Shown: positions 43,060 to 52,192 of the stretch, one piece after another
Layout of the letters: every line of letters begins with the position of its first letter
Position numbering within the stretch: position 1 is the stretch's first letter
Source: Brachybacterium subflavum
GTDB taxonomy: Bacteria; Actinomycetota; Actinomycetes; Actinomycetales; Dermabacteraceae
NCBI RefSeq assembly: GCF_009299795.1
Contig: NZ_VIGP01000001.1
Coordinates: 310,001 to 374,000, forward strand
Direction of reading: 5' to 3'
DNA length: 64,000 nucleotides
Notes under the pieces: generated by a model
Told to the model about the DNA's origin: nothing
Seen by the model: the letters and a program-made list of their open reading frames with translations, nothing else
The model's database searches: none
Position numbers and translations under genes: made by a program

Positions 43060-44618
43060 TGTCCTACCGTCCTCGTCAAGTCGCCGATCTGGGGCGACGC
43101 GAACATCGTACGTGCATGTGCCGCGTGCGCGGCCTCGCCGCTCAGGAAGCCGCTGGGGATGATGCCCACACCCATCCCGATCGCGACGGCCGCCACCACG
43201 ACCACGATCAGCAGCAGCACGAAGCCGGGCACCGTGAACGGGCCGATCCGGGAGCCGGTGCTCGTGGACCGCGCGGTGCGGCCCGAGGGCGCCGTCGAGA
43301 GCCCACCGCCCGCGCCGTCGGCCGACGTCGATCCCGCGGCCGCCGCATGCCCGGACTCGGCGCCGGTGCCGGGGGCGGGCGAGGATCCCGGCGCGCCGGC
43401 GGGGGAGCCGACGGACGCCGGGCCGGCGGGGGAGCCGGGGCCCGAGAGCCGGGAGGCGCTCGACGTGCGCGAGGAGCCCGCGGCGGGCATCGCCGCGCGG
43501 GCGCCCGCCCCGCGAGCGCCCGATCCGCCGGACTCCGAGGCCGACGGCGCCGAGGCGCCCGAGAGGGCCGACGGGCCCGAGGTCCCCGAGCGATGGCGGA
43601 TCCCGCGCCGGCGGTGCGTGCGCGGCAGCGGCATCGCCGCGGTGCGCGTGCCCACGGGAGAGGCCGACGGCTTCCCGGAGCCCGCGCGGTTCTCCCCGGT
43701 CGACCCGGAGGACGCGGAGCCGCCCGAGGCCGCCGAGGCGCCGGTGGCCGCGGCGCCCGCAGGGATCGCGCCGGTCGTGAAGCGCGGCTCCTCGCCGCGC
43801 TGGATGGACTCGAGGATGCGGGCGACCGCCGCCGCGGAGCGGGGACGGTTCGCCGGGGCCTTCGCGAGCAGCATCATCACCAGGCGCCGCAGGTCGGGAT
43901 TCACCGACTCGGGAAGGGCCGGCGGCTGCTTCTTGACCTGCGCCATCGCGATCTCGACCTGGCTGGCGCCGGTGAAGGGGCGATGCCCCACGAGCATCTC
44001 GTAGGCGACGATCCCGAGCGCGTAGAGGTCCGAGAGCGAGGTGGCCTGCTTGCCCATCGCCTGCTCGGGGGAGAGGTACTGGGCGGTGCCCATCACGAGC
44101 CCGGTCTTGGTCAGCCGCGCCTGGTCCTGGCTGCGGGCGATCCCGAAGTCAGTGATCTTCATGTGCCAGTCGTCGGCGTCGTCCACCAGGATGTTCTCGG
44201 GCTTCACGTCGCGGTGGACCACGCCCTTGGCGTGGGCGGCGTCGAGCGCGCGGGCGAGGTCGATGAGCACCGAGACCACGCGGTCCTCGGGGAGGCCGTC
44301 GGGATGCTCCTCGATGATCTCCGAGAGCGGCCGCCCCTTGCACAGCTCCATGACGATGTAGGCGCGGCCGTCGATCTCGCCGTAGTCGTACAGCGCGGCG
44401 ATCGTGTCGTGGCTGAGCGACGCGGTGTGGCGCGCCTCGGCGCGGAAGCGCTTGAGGAACCCCTCGTCGAAGGCGTACTCCTCGCGCAGCACCTTGACCG
44501 CCGTCTCGCGGTCCAGGTCCTGGTCCCAGCCCTTCCACACCTCTCCCATGCCGCCCGTGGCGATCAGGGAGTCGAGGCGGTAGCGCCCCTCCAGCACCAG
44601 TCCCTTGCCGGTCCTCAC
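43056..44618 (-). CDS. pknA: Ser/Thr protein kinase PknA
   Basis: 520 aa from a GTG overlapping the pbpA stop by 4 nt; the open frame upstream is not used. Kinase domain about 12-275: ATGGMGEVWKGWD, TAVKVL, HRDVKPENILVD, DFGIARS and GTAQYLSPEQ. It continues into a long Ser/Ala/Gly/Pro-rich linker (about 285-465) and a single membrane helix near the C-terminus (PGFVLLLIVVVVAAVAIGMG), with a short external tail and no PASTA modules. PknA and PknB together regulate cell shape, division and wall synthesis. Confidence 0.94.
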   Translation of the reverse strand: MRTGKGLVLEGRYRLDSLIATGGMGEVWKGWDQDLDRETAVKVLREEYAFDEGFLKRFRAEARHTASLSHDTIAALYDYGEIDGRAYIVMELCKGRPLSEIIEEHPDGLPEDRVVSVLIDLARALDAAHAKGVVHRDVKPENILVDDADDWHMKITDFGIARSQDQARLTKTGLVMGTAQYLSPEQAMGKQATSLSDLYALGIVAYEMLVGHRPFTGASQVEIAMAQVKKQPPALPESVNPDLRRLVMMLLAKAPANRPRSAAAVARILESIQRGEEPRFTTGAIPAGAAATGASAASGGSASSGSTGENRAGSGKPSASPVGTRTAAMPLPRTHRRRGIRHRSGTSGPSALSGASAPSASESGGSGARGAGARAAMPAAGSSRTSSASRLSGPGSPAGPASVGSPAGAPGSSPAPGTGAESGHAAAAGSTSADGAGGGLSTAPSGRTARSTSTGSRIGPFTVPGFVLLLIVVVVAAVAIGMGVGIIPSGFLSGEAAHAAHARTMFASPQIGDLTRTVGQ

Positions 44619-46060
44619 TGCGAGACCACCGCCTTCATCACATCGCGCGCGATCGGTGCCGCGACATCGGATCCGTAGCCGCCCTCCTCGACGACCACGG
44701 CCACGGCGACCTTCTTGTCGCCGCTGTCGGCGTAGCCGACGAACCACGAGTGCGGGGTGCGGCCGTCGCCCCACTCGGCCGTGCCGGTCTTGCCGCCGAC
44801 CTCGACGCCGTCGATCTTCGCGGCGGTGCCGGTGCCGTCCTCGACGGTGGAGACCATCATCTCGCGCATCTGCGCGGCGTTCGAGGCGCTCAGCGGCTGC
44901 GAGTACTGCTCGGCGGAGAACGACGAGATCACCGACTGGTCGCGGGTGCGGACCTCGTCGACGAGCTGCGGGGTCATCACCTTGCCGTCGTTGTCCATCG
45001 CCGAGGCCACCATGGCCATCTGCAGCGGCGTCACGCGGTCCTCGTACTGCCCGATCGAGCTCGTGGCCAGCTGCGCGTCGTTGAGGTCGTCGCCCATCGA
45101 CGAAGGCGTGACCGACAGCGGGATCTCCAAGCGGTCGCCGAAGCCGAACTCCTGGGCCTTCTTGCGCACCGCGTCCTGGCCCAGTTCGATGCCGAGCTTC
45201 GCGAACGACGTGTTGCAGGACTGCTGCACGGCCTCGGACAGGGTCGAGGAGTCGTCCGCCCCGCAGGCCGTGTTCCCCTGGTTGGGGTGGTTGTACAGGG
45301 TGCTCTGGGTGTCCGGCAGCGTGAACGAGCCGGGGCCGGGGATCTTCGTGTCCTTGGTGTAGTCGCCGCTGTCCAGAGCGGCGGACGCGACGATGAGCTT
45401 GAAGGTGGAGCCGGGCGGGTAGAGGTCGCCGGCGATCGCGCGGTTGGACAGGGGCCGGTCCGGATCGTCGTTCAGATCGCTCCAGGCGGCCTCGGCCTTC
45501 TTCGCGGAATGGGCCGCCAGGGCGTTGGGGTCGTAGCTCGGGGCCGAGACCATCGCGAGCACCTTGCCGGTCTCGGGGTCGAGCGCGACGGCGGCGCCGC
45601 GGCGTCCCTGGAGCGCGTTCGCGGCCGCCTCCTGGGCATCCGGGTCGATCGTCAGCGCGACGGTCGCGCCCTGCGGATCGCGCCCGGAGATCGTGTCCGT
45701 CAGGCGCTGGTAGAAGAGCGCGTCGGACTCCCCGGAGAGCGTGTCGTTGAGCGACTTCTCGAGACCGCTGAAGCCGTACTGGACGGAGTAGTAGCCCGTG
45801 AGCGGGGCGTACAGCGAGCCGGGATCGTAGGTGCGCTGATAGCCGTAGGCGTCGTCGGTCGCATGGGACTCGGCGATCGGCTCGCCGCCCACCACGATCG
45901 GTCCGCGGTGGCGGTCGTACTGGGCGTAGACCGTGCGGTAGTTGTGGCTGTTGGCGTTGAGCGACTTCGCATCGATCACCTGGAAATAGGTGGTCGAGCC
46001 GAAGAGCAGCACGAACAGCACGCCGACCACCAGCCAGACATGGCGCAGGGGCTTGTTCAC
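44615..46060 (-). CDS. pbpA: class B penicillin-binding protein (PbpA)
   Basis: 481 aa from a GTG overlapping the preceding stop by 4 nt. There is one N-terminal membrane helix (LRHVWLVVGVLFVLLFGSTT). A dimerisation region follows, then the transpeptidase domain with PPGSTFK (SxxK, about 228), SCN (about 285) and KTGTAEW (about 425). It cross-links septal or lateral peptidoglycan together with the SEDS protein encoded just upstream. It has the usual length for actinobacterial PbpA. Confidence 0.95.
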   Translation of the reverse strand: MNKPLRHVWLVVGVLFVLLFGSTTYFQVIDAKSLNANSHNYRTVYAQYDRHRGPIVVGGEPIAESHATDDAYGYQRTYDPGSLYAPLTGYYSVQYGFSGLEKSLNDTLSGESDALFYQRLTDTISGRDPQGATVALTIDPDAQEAAANALQGRRGAAVALDPETGKVLAMVSAPSYDPNALAAHSAKKAEAAWSDLNDDPDRPLSNRAIAGDLYPPGSTFKLIVASAALDSGDYTKDTKIPGPGSFTLPDTQSTLYNHPNQGNTACGADDSSTLSEAVQQSCNTSFAKLGIELGQDAVRKKAQEFGFGDRLEIPLSVTPSSMGDDLNDAQLATSSIGQYEDRVTPLQMAMVASAMDNDGKVMTPQLVDEVRTRDQSVISSFSAEQYSQPLSASNAAQMREMMVSTVEDGTGTAAKIDGVEVGGKTGTAEWGDGRTPHSWFVGYADSGDKKVAVAVVVEEGGYGSDVAAPIARDVMKAVVSQ

Positions 46061-47478
46061 GACATCGCCTCCTGTGCTCGCTGCGGCTCGCCGCTGTCCT
46101 TCGGACCCTTCTGCCGGCGCGCCGGCGCGCCCTCGCCGTCCAGGCGACGTGCCGCGGGCCGACGGGCGGCGTCGGACATCCGCACCAGCAGCGCCACGAT
46201 GATCCAGTTGCACACGAGCGAGCTGCCGCCCGAGGCGAGGAAGGGGAGGGTGAGACCGGTCAGGGGGATCACGCGGGTGATGCCGCCGACGACCACGAAC
46301 ACCTGGAGGGCGAGCACGAAGCCGAGCCCCGCCGCGAGCAGCGTCCCGAAGCCGTCGGAGATGCCGACGGCCGCGCGCATCGCCCGCTGGACCAGCAGGA
46401 TGTAGAGCAGGAGCACCGCGAAGGCGCCCACCATGCCGAGCTCCTCGGCGAGCGTGGAGTAGATGAAGTCGCTGTGCCCGAAGGGCACCATGTCGGGCCG
46501 GCCCCCGCCGGGGCCCTTGCCCACGAGCCCGCCCGAGGCCATGCCGAACAGGCCGCGCGCGATCTGCTCGCAGGCGCCGTAGTTCTCACTGCTCAGCGGG
46601 TCCAGCCAGCACGTGAAGCGGGTGCGCACGTGCCCCAGCAGGGTCGCCGCGAAGATCGCGGGGGGCACGAACATCACGGCCCCGATCACGAGCCAGCTCA
46701 GGCGGTCTGTCGCGACATAGAGCATGGCCACGAACAGGCCGAAGAACATCAGCGCCGTGCCCAGATCGGTCTCGAACACGAGGATCGCGATGCAGAAGGC
46801 CCAGGCCGCGAGGATCGGCCCGAAGTCCGACCAGCGGGGCAGGTGGATGCCCAGCACCTTGGGGCCGGCGAGGGCGAGGGTGTCGCGGCGGGAGACCAGG
46901 TAGCCGGCGAAGAAGATCGCGATGCAGATCTTCGCGAGCTCCGCCGGCTGGAAGGAGTAGCCGGCGACCCTGATCCAGATCTTCGAGCCGTACTGCTCGT
47001 CGGTGAGGAACGGGACCAGGGGCAGCAGCAGGAGCACCGCCCCGCTGACCGCGAAGATCCACATGTAGCGGCGCAGGATCCGGTGGTCGCGGATCACCAC
47101 GAGCACGACCACGGCCAGGATCGCGCCGATCACCGTCCACAGCTGCTGGCGGGAGGCGTAGGACGCGGTGGTGCCGATGTACTTCGTGACCGCGGTGTCG
47201 TAGCTGAAGATCATGGCGACGCCGATGCCGTTCAGGAGCACCGCGATCGGCAGGATCACCGGATCCGCGTACGGCGCGCGCCACATCACCGCGATCTGGA
47301 GGACCAGGACGATCACGCCGGCGCCGATCGCGACGACGGGCAGGGCATCGGGGATCTCCCCGTGCCGGCCCAGGCCCACGAGCGCGTAGGTGAGGACGCC
47401 GAGTCCCGCGGCGATCAGCAGCAGCAGCGCCTGCAGGAAGCGGCGCGGACGGGCGGTGTAGGAGACGACGGTGACCAT
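46057..47478 (-). CDS. rodA: SEDS-family peptidoglycan polymerase (FtsW/RodA type)
   Basis: 473 aa from the ATG at 47478, which shares one base with the pstP stop. It has about ten to twelve membrane helices. Family motifs seen are FQPAELAKI (about 163), DLGTALMFFGLFVAML, GKGPGGGRPDMVPFGHSDFIYS and LPFLASGGSSLVCNW at the end. It polymerises glycan strands from lipid II in partnership with PbpA. Genes at this place are named rodA or ftsW in different genomes. Confidence 0.94.
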   Translation of the reverse strand: MVTVVSYTARPRRFLQALLLLIAAGLGVLTYALVGLGRHGEIPDALPVVAIGAGVIVLVLQIAVMWRAPYADPVILPIAVLLNGIGVAMIFSYDTAVTKYIGTTASYASRQQLWTVIGAILAVVVLVVIRDHRILRRYMWIFAVSGAVLLLLPLVPFLTDEQYGSKIWIRVAGYSFQPAELAKICIAIFFAGYLVSRRDTLALAGPKVLGIHLPRWSDFGPILAAWAFCIAILVFETDLGTALMFFGLFVAMLYVATDRLSWLVIGAVMFVPPAIFAATLLGHVRTRFTCWLDPLSSENYGACEQIARGLFGMASGGLVGKGPGGGRPDMVPFGHSDFIYSTLAEELGMVGAFAVLLLYILLVQRAMRAAVGISDGFGTLLAAGLGFVLALQVFVVVGGITRVIPLTGLTLPFLASGGSSLVCNWIIVALLVRMSDAARRPAARRLDGEGAPARRQKGPKDSGEPQRAQEAMS

Positions 47479-48785
47479 CAGTCCCCCTCGTCGGCCGTGG
47501 AGGACGGGGACGTGCTGCTCGCGTCGTCCGCCGGCGGGGTCGGGCCCTCGGTCGGCGTCGTGGGCAGGGTGGTCGCGGTCTGCGACTCCAGGCGGTCCAC
47601 GATCTCCTGGGCGTCGGCGAGGTCGTCGGCCGGGATCGTCGAGGTGACCTGCTGCTGGGTGATCGAGGGCAGGGAGTCCACGGGCACGTCGGTGACCTCG
47701 ACCGGGTCCGAGAGCGAGACCGGTCCCAGGTTCTGCGAGATGCCGCGGTAGATGACGACGCTGTCGCCGTCGCTCCCCACGTAGTACTGCTTCTGCGACC
47801 ACGTGTACCCGGCCCACAGGGCGCCCGCGAGCACGGCGACCACGAGCACGAGCGTCACCAGCGCCGGCCAGGGGCCGCGCCGCGGCGGCTCCTCCTCGAA
47901 GTCCTCGTCGGAGTAGGGCGGCTCGGGGCTCTCGACGCGGGTCAGCGCGGCGGCGCGGGCGGCCGGTCCCGAGGCGCTCGTGGGCTGGTTGCGGGTGCGC
48001 GCGGCCGACCCCACGATGAGCGGGCTGGTGGAGGGCGCCTCGGCGCTGCGGGGGAGGTCGTCGAGATCCACGACGTCGGCGATGATGCAGGTGATGTTGT
48101 CCGGCCCGCCGCCCTTGAGGGCGAGCTGGATGAGGGCCTCGGCGCATTCGTCGGGATCCTCGACGCCGTCCATCGTCGCGTGGATCGTCTCGAGGGACAC
48201 CAGGCCCGAGAGGCCGTCGGAGCACAGCATCCAGCGATCGCCCACACGCGCCGAGCGCATCGAGAGGTCGAGCTCCGGGTCGGCGTCCACGTCGCCGAGC
48301 ACGCGCATGAGCACCGAGCGCTGCGGGTGGCGCTCGGCTTCCTCGCTGGTCAGCCTGCCCTCGTCCATGAGGCGCTGGACGAACGTATGGTCCTTGGTGA
48401 CCTGCACGGTCTCGTCGTCGCGCAGCAGGTAGGCGCGCGAGTCGCCGATGTGGGCGAGCGCGAAGCGCCCCTCCGCGCGCAGCAGCGCGGTGACCGTCGT
48501 GCCCATGCCCGCGAGCTGCGGCTCCTCGCGCGCGCGGCGCAGGATGAGCTGGTTGGCCTCGAGGATCGTCTCCTCGAGGCTCGCCACGAGGTCCGAGGCG
48601 GGGGTGTCGGTGTCGAGCTGGGCGAGACGGCCCACGGCGATCGACGAGGCGACGTCGCCGCCCGCATGGCCGCCCATGCCGTCGGCCACCATCAGCAGGT
48701 GGCTGCCGGCGTACCCGGAGTCCTGGTTGTTCGAGCGCACCAGGCCGACGTCGGAGCGGGCCGCGTAGCGCAGGGCGATGGTCAT
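47478..48785 (-). CDS. pstP: PP2C-type protein phosphatase PstP
   Basis: 435 aa. The PP2C domain (1-235) carries the metal ligands in SDVGLVRSNNQD, MVADGMGGHAGGD, HIGDSRAYLL, LCSDGLSGLV and GGGPDNITCI. After a linker comes a membrane helix (PALVTLVLVVAVLAGALWAG, about 303-322) and an external domain ending in a Thr/Ser/Pro/Asp-rich tail. It removes phosphate from PknA/PknB and their substrates. The start overlaps the fhaB stop by 4 nt. Confidence 0.95.
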   Translation of the reverse strand: MTIALRYAARSDVGLVRSNNQDSGYAGSHLLMVADGMGGHAGGDVASSIAVGRLAQLDTDTPASDLVASLEETILEANQLILRRAREEPQLAGMGTTVTALLRAEGRFALAHIGDSRAYLLRDDETVQVTKDHTFVQRLMDEGRLTSEEAERHPQRSVLMRVLGDVDADPELDLSMRSARVGDRWMLCSDGLSGLVSLETIHATMDGVEDPDECAEALIQLALKGGGPDNITCIIADVVDLDDLPRSAEAPSTSPLIVGSAARTRNQPTSASGPAARAAALTRVESPEPPYSDEDFEEEPPRRGPWPALVTLVLVVAVLAGALWAGYTWSQKQYYVGSDGDSVVIYRGISQNLGPVSLSDPVEVTDVPVDSLPSITQQQVTSTIPADDLADAQEIVDRLESQTATTLPTTPTEGPTPPADDASSTSPSSTADEGD

Positions 48786-49285
48786 CGGGGGCCTCGCCTC
48801 AACTCGATCTCGGTGCGGCCGATGCGCACCTGCGCGCCGGGGCGGAAGGGCACGGCGCCCTCGATCTTCTTCCCCGACAGCAGGGTGCCGTTGGTCGAGC
48901 CGAGATCCTCGACCATCCACTCGTCGTCCTGCGGGAAGACGCGCACATGGCGGTTGGAGGCGTAGTCGTCGTCGAGCACGAGCGTGCACTCGGGGGCGCG
49001 CCCGATGAGCACGGGCGTGCGGCCGAGAGTGAGGGTGGTCCCGCGCAGCGGCCCGGCCGTGACCACGAGAGCGGTCGAGATCACCGAGGGGTCGGTGCGC
49101 AGCGAGGCGGCCTGGGCGGGATCGGCCGACGGGCGCTGCTCGCGCCGCGGGTCCGGCTTCGTGCCGCGGTTCACGACCGTGGTGCCGAAGAGGTCGTTGC
49201 GCAGGATCAGCAGCACCGCGACGACGAAGAGCCAGAGCCCCAGCACCAGCGCGACGCGCAGGACGAGGATCGTCAGTTCGCTCAT
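48782..49285 (-). CDS. fhaB: FHA-domain protein FhaB (FipA)
   Basis: 167 aa. An N-terminal membrane helix (LRVALVLGLWLFVVAVLLIL) precedes a single FHA domain with LIGRAPECTLVLDDDYASNRH and DLGSTNGTLLSGKKI. The FHA fold binds phosphothreonine, so the protein links PknA/B signalling to FtsZ and division proteins. It overlaps pstP by 4 nt. Confidence 0.94.
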   Translation of the reverse strand: MSELTILVLRVALVLGLWLFVVAVLLILRNDLFGTTVVNRGTKPDPRREQRPSADPAQAASLRTDPSVISTALVVTAGPLRGTTLTLGRTPVLIGRAPECTLVLDDDYASNRHVRVFPQDDEWMVEDLGSTNGTLLSGKKIEGAVPFRPGAQVRIGRTEIELRRGPR

Positions 49286-49292
49286 GCGGCGC

Positions 49293-50009
49293 TCACCAGG
49301 TCGCCGACGTCGGCGCGGGCGCGGGCAGGATCACGGTGAGGCGGGTGCGGCCGATCCGGATCGACGAGCGGTCCTGCAGGGTCACGGGCGTGCGGATGCG
49401 CTCGCCGTCGACGAAGGTGCCGTTGGTCGAGCCCAGGTCGGTGGCCATGAGGGAGGCACCGTCGGCCCGCAGCTCGAGGTGGTGGCGGGAGACGCCGGTG
49501 TCGTCGAGGATGATGTCCGCGTCGCCGCCGCGGCCGATCACGGTGACGGGGCCGGTCAGCAGGTACTGCTGGTCGTCGATCTCGACGATGGGGTGCCCGG
49601 GGCCGGCGGCCTGCTCGGCGCCGGTGGCGGGCGCGACCGTGCCGCGCTCGGTGCGCGACTCGGTCTCGAAGCGGCCGGGGCGCACCTCATCGTCCTCCTC
49701 GAGGGTGACGCTCACGCCGCCCACGAACACGTAGCGGTTCTTCTCCGCATGCTCGAGGATCACGCGCTCCATCTCCTCGAGCAGCGTCTCCTCCCACGAG
49801 GAGAAGCGCTCATGATCCGCCGGGTTCAGGTAGATCGTGAAGACGTTCGGGGCGATGGTGCGCGTGCGGTCGAGGACCTGGATCTGGTCGTCGCACTCGC
49901 GCTTGAGCCCCTGGGCGAGGTCGAGCGGCTTGAGCTGCCCGCGGCCGGACGTGAAGACGCTCGTGACGCCGCGGTCCAGTCCGCGCTCGATCCGATCCAA
50001 GATCCCCAC
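49293..50009 (-). CDS. fhaA: FHA-domain protein FhaA (DUF3662 + FHA)
   Basis: 238 aa from a GTG with GGAGG eight bases before. The N-terminal DUF3662 domain (GILDRIERGLDRGVTSVFTS to about 120) is followed by a variable linker and a C-terminal FHA domain with VIGRGGDADIILDDTGVSRHHL and DLGSTNGTFVDGERI. In mycobacteria FhaA binds the pseudokinase domain of MviN and tunes peptidoglycan synthesis. It is the first gene of the kinase/division operon; only seven bases separate it from fhaB. Confidence 0.94.
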   Translation of the reverse strand: MGILDRIERGLDRGVTSVFTSGRGQLKPLDLAQGLKRECDDQIQVLDRTRTIAPNVFTIYLNPADHERFSSWEETLLEEMERVILEHAEKNRYVFVGGVSVTLEEDDEVRPGRFETESRTERGTVAPATGAEQAAGPGHPIVEIDDQQYLLTGPVTVIGRGGDADIILDDTGVSRHHLELRADGASLMATDLGSTNGTFVDGERIRTPVTLQDRSSIRIGRTRLTVILPAPAPTSATW

Positions 50010-50348
50010 GGTCGATCCTCCGCTGTCGAGACGGTGTGGTGCTGGTCGATCGTATCGTGCCATCACCGTGCGACTGCGATCAGAGGGAGGGGAGGTCGGG
50101 GACGAGGTGTGCAGGTCGTGTGGAGGCGCACCTCGTCCCCCGCTGGACGAGGGGCCGTGGGGAGGACGTCTCAGCGCACGAGCACCCGGCGCCCAGGAGC
50201 CGCGTGCGGCGAGATCCTTCTGCATGGACTTCACGGCGCTCCCGCGATCGCCCGGATGCAGCACCGGGTCCTTCTGACCGATGTGGGCGGGGACCTGCGC
50301 AGACGGCGTGGAGGACGGGGGAAGCAGTGCGTGGGGGAGCGTGAGCGC
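50010..50348. promoter_or_regulatory. promoter region of the fhaA operon with a 12-bp inverted repeat
   Basis: 339 bp between divergent genes. For the minus strand, TACGAT (50054-50049) is a good -10, about 40 bases before the fhaA start. A 12-bp perfect inverted repeat ggggacgaggtg / cacctcgtcccc spans 50098-50140 further upstream. Nothing gene-like was seen in the rest. Confidence 0.45.
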
Positions 50349-51233
50349 ATGTGGGACCCTGGGGACGTGGACGACCTCCTCGCACCCTTCTCCTTCCCCT
50401 GCGCCCTCGGCGTCGCGGACGCCGAGCACACCCTGCTGACCGCGGGCGACGCCGCGCGCGTGCACCCCCTGGCGAGCGTCTCCAAGCCGATCACCGCGCT
50501 CGGAGCACTGATCGCCGTCGACCGCGCGCTGCTCGACCTCGAGGCGCCCGTCGGCCCCGGGGAGACGCGAGGAGCGCTGGCCGGCGGAGCGGACGCCGAG
50601 GTGCCCGAGGGCGCCGCGATCCGCCACCTGCTCGCCCACACCGCCGGCTTCGCCTTCGACACCGGGGGCCTGCTCGCCGCGCCCGGCTCCCGCCGCATCT
50701 ACTCCAACACCGGCTTCGAGGTGCTCGGCCGCGCGCTCGAGGAGGCGACCGGCACGGACCTCGAGACCTGGCTCGAGGACGAGGTGTGCGGGCCGCTCGG
50801 CCTGCGCGACCTCGAGGCGTCCGGCTCGCCGGCCGCGGGCTTCCGCGGAAGCGTCCAGGACCTCCTGCTCATCGGCCGCGAGATGCTCGCACCCACCCTC
50901 GTCGGCCCCGAGCTCTGGCGGGAGGCCACGAACGTGCAGTTCCCCGGCCTGCCCGGCGTGCTGCCAGGGTACGGACGCCAGAAGCACAACGACTGGGGGC
51001 TCGGCCTCGAGATCCGCGACCGCAAGAGCCCGCACTGGACGGGGGAGCGCAGCGGGCCCGCGAGCTTCGGCCACTTCGGCCAGTCCGGCTCCTTCCTGCT
51101 GCTGGACCCCGACCGCGGGCTCGCCCTCGCCTTCCTCGGCGACGAGCCCTTCGGCCCCGCCCACGTCGCGCACTGGCCCGTCCTGATCGACGCCGTGCTC
51201 GCGCGGCACGACGCGGGGGAGCTGGGCGCGTGA
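50349..51233 (+). CDS. beta-lactamase-family serine hydrolase (paralog 1)
   Basis: 294 aa from the ATG at 50349. Class C beta-lactamase / DD-peptidase-like motifs: LASVSKPITALG (SxxK, about 45), YSNTGF (YxN, about 117) and SFGHFGQSGS in place of the KTG box. There is no signal peptide, so it is cytoplasmic and more likely an esterase than a beta-lactamase. It overlaps a paralog by 4 nt. Confidence 0.87.
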   Translation: MWDPGDVDDLLAPFSFPCALGVADAEHTLLTAGDAARVHPLASVSKPITALGALIAVDRALLDLEAPVGPGETRGALAGGADAEVPEGAAIRHLLAHTAGFAFDTGGLLAAPGSRRIYSNTGFEVLGRALEEATGTDLETWLEDEVCGPLGLRDLEASGSPAAGFRGSVQDLLLIGREMLAPTLVGPELWREATNVQFPGLPGVLPGYGRQKHNDWGLGLEIRDRKSPHWTGERSGPASFGHFGQSGSFLLLDPDRGLALAFLGDEPFGPAHVAHWPVLIDAVLARHDAGELGA

Positions 51234-52111
51234 GCGGAGGGACCGCGGCCGGGCGGCCCCCGGCGGCCGACGATCTCGACGGTCTCGGCGTGCTCGACGC
51301 GTTCGGCTTCGAGGCCGCCGCGATCGTGCTCGGGCCCGAGGGCGTGCGCGCGAGTGCGGGCGACCTCGAGAAGGTGCGCCCGCTGCGCTCGGTGAGCAAG
51401 ACGCTGACCGGGTTCGCGTGCGCGATCGCCCTCGAGCGCGGCGCGGTCGCGCTGACGGACCCCGTCGGCCCCGAGGGCTCGACCCTGCGGCACCTGCTCT
51501 GCCACGCCTCGGGCCTCTTCTACGAGTCCGATCGCGTGCTGCAGGAGCCGGGCACGCGGCGCCACTACTCCAACCGCGGGATCGACGTGGCCGCGCTGCA
51601 CGTCGCGCGCGCCGTCGGCCGGGACTTCGAGGACTGGGTCTCGGGCGAGATCGCCGAGCCGCTCGGCATGGAACGCCTGAGCTGGGACGGTCCGCCGTCC
51701 GTGGGCGCCTTCGCCCCGCTCGCGGACCTGGCCCTCCTCGCCCTCGAGCTGCTGCGGCCGACGCTGCTGGGCCCCGAGGCGTTCGCGCAGATGACCACCC
51801 CGCAGCTGCCCGAGCTGGTCGGCATCATGCCCGGCTTCGGCAAGCAGGACCCCAATCCCTTCGGGCTGGGGTTCGAGGTGCGCGGCACCAAGAGCCCCCA
51901 CTGGACCGGGACCACCGGCAGCCCCGAGACCTTCGGGCACTTCGGCATGCTCGGCACCGCCCTGTGGGTCGACCCGGTCGCCGACCTCGCTGCCGTCATC
52001 GGCACCGACCACGAGTTCTGCGACACCCACCGCGAGCTGCTCCCGCGCCTCGGCGACGACATCCTCGCCCGCTGGGCCCCGCCCTCGCGCCGGTCACCGG
52101 CCGCCCGCTGA
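51230..52111 (+). CDS. beta-lactamase-family serine hydrolase (paralog 2)
   Basis: 293 aa from a GTG overlapping the first copy's stop. Motifs LRSVSKTLTGFA (SxxK), YSNRGID (YxN) and TFGHFGMLGT align with the upstream protein across the full length, as do KSPHWTG and the MPGFGKQ/LPGYGRQ segments. No signal peptide. The pair is a tandem duplication with strong divergence and could form a heterodimer. Confidence 0.87.
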   Translation: MSGGTAAGRPPAADDLDGLGVLDAFGFEAAAIVLGPEGVRASAGDLEKVRPLRSVSKTLTGFACAIALERGAVALTDPVGPEGSTLRHLLCHASGLFYESDRVLQEPGTRRHYSNRGIDVAALHVARAVGRDFEDWVSGEIAEPLGMERLSWDGPPSVGAFAPLADLALLALELLRPTLLGPEAFAQMTTPQLPELVGIMPGFGKQDPNPFGLGFEVRGTKSPHWTGTTGSPETFGHFGMLGTALWVDPVADLAAVIGTDHEFCDTHRELLPRLGDDILARWAPPSRRSPAAR

Positions 52112-52192
52112 CCCCGCCGTCCGGATAGTCTCGGAGGGACCCTGGTCCTCCGACCGCCGCGACGCCTGCGCGCCGCGAAGGAGCGCTCGCAC

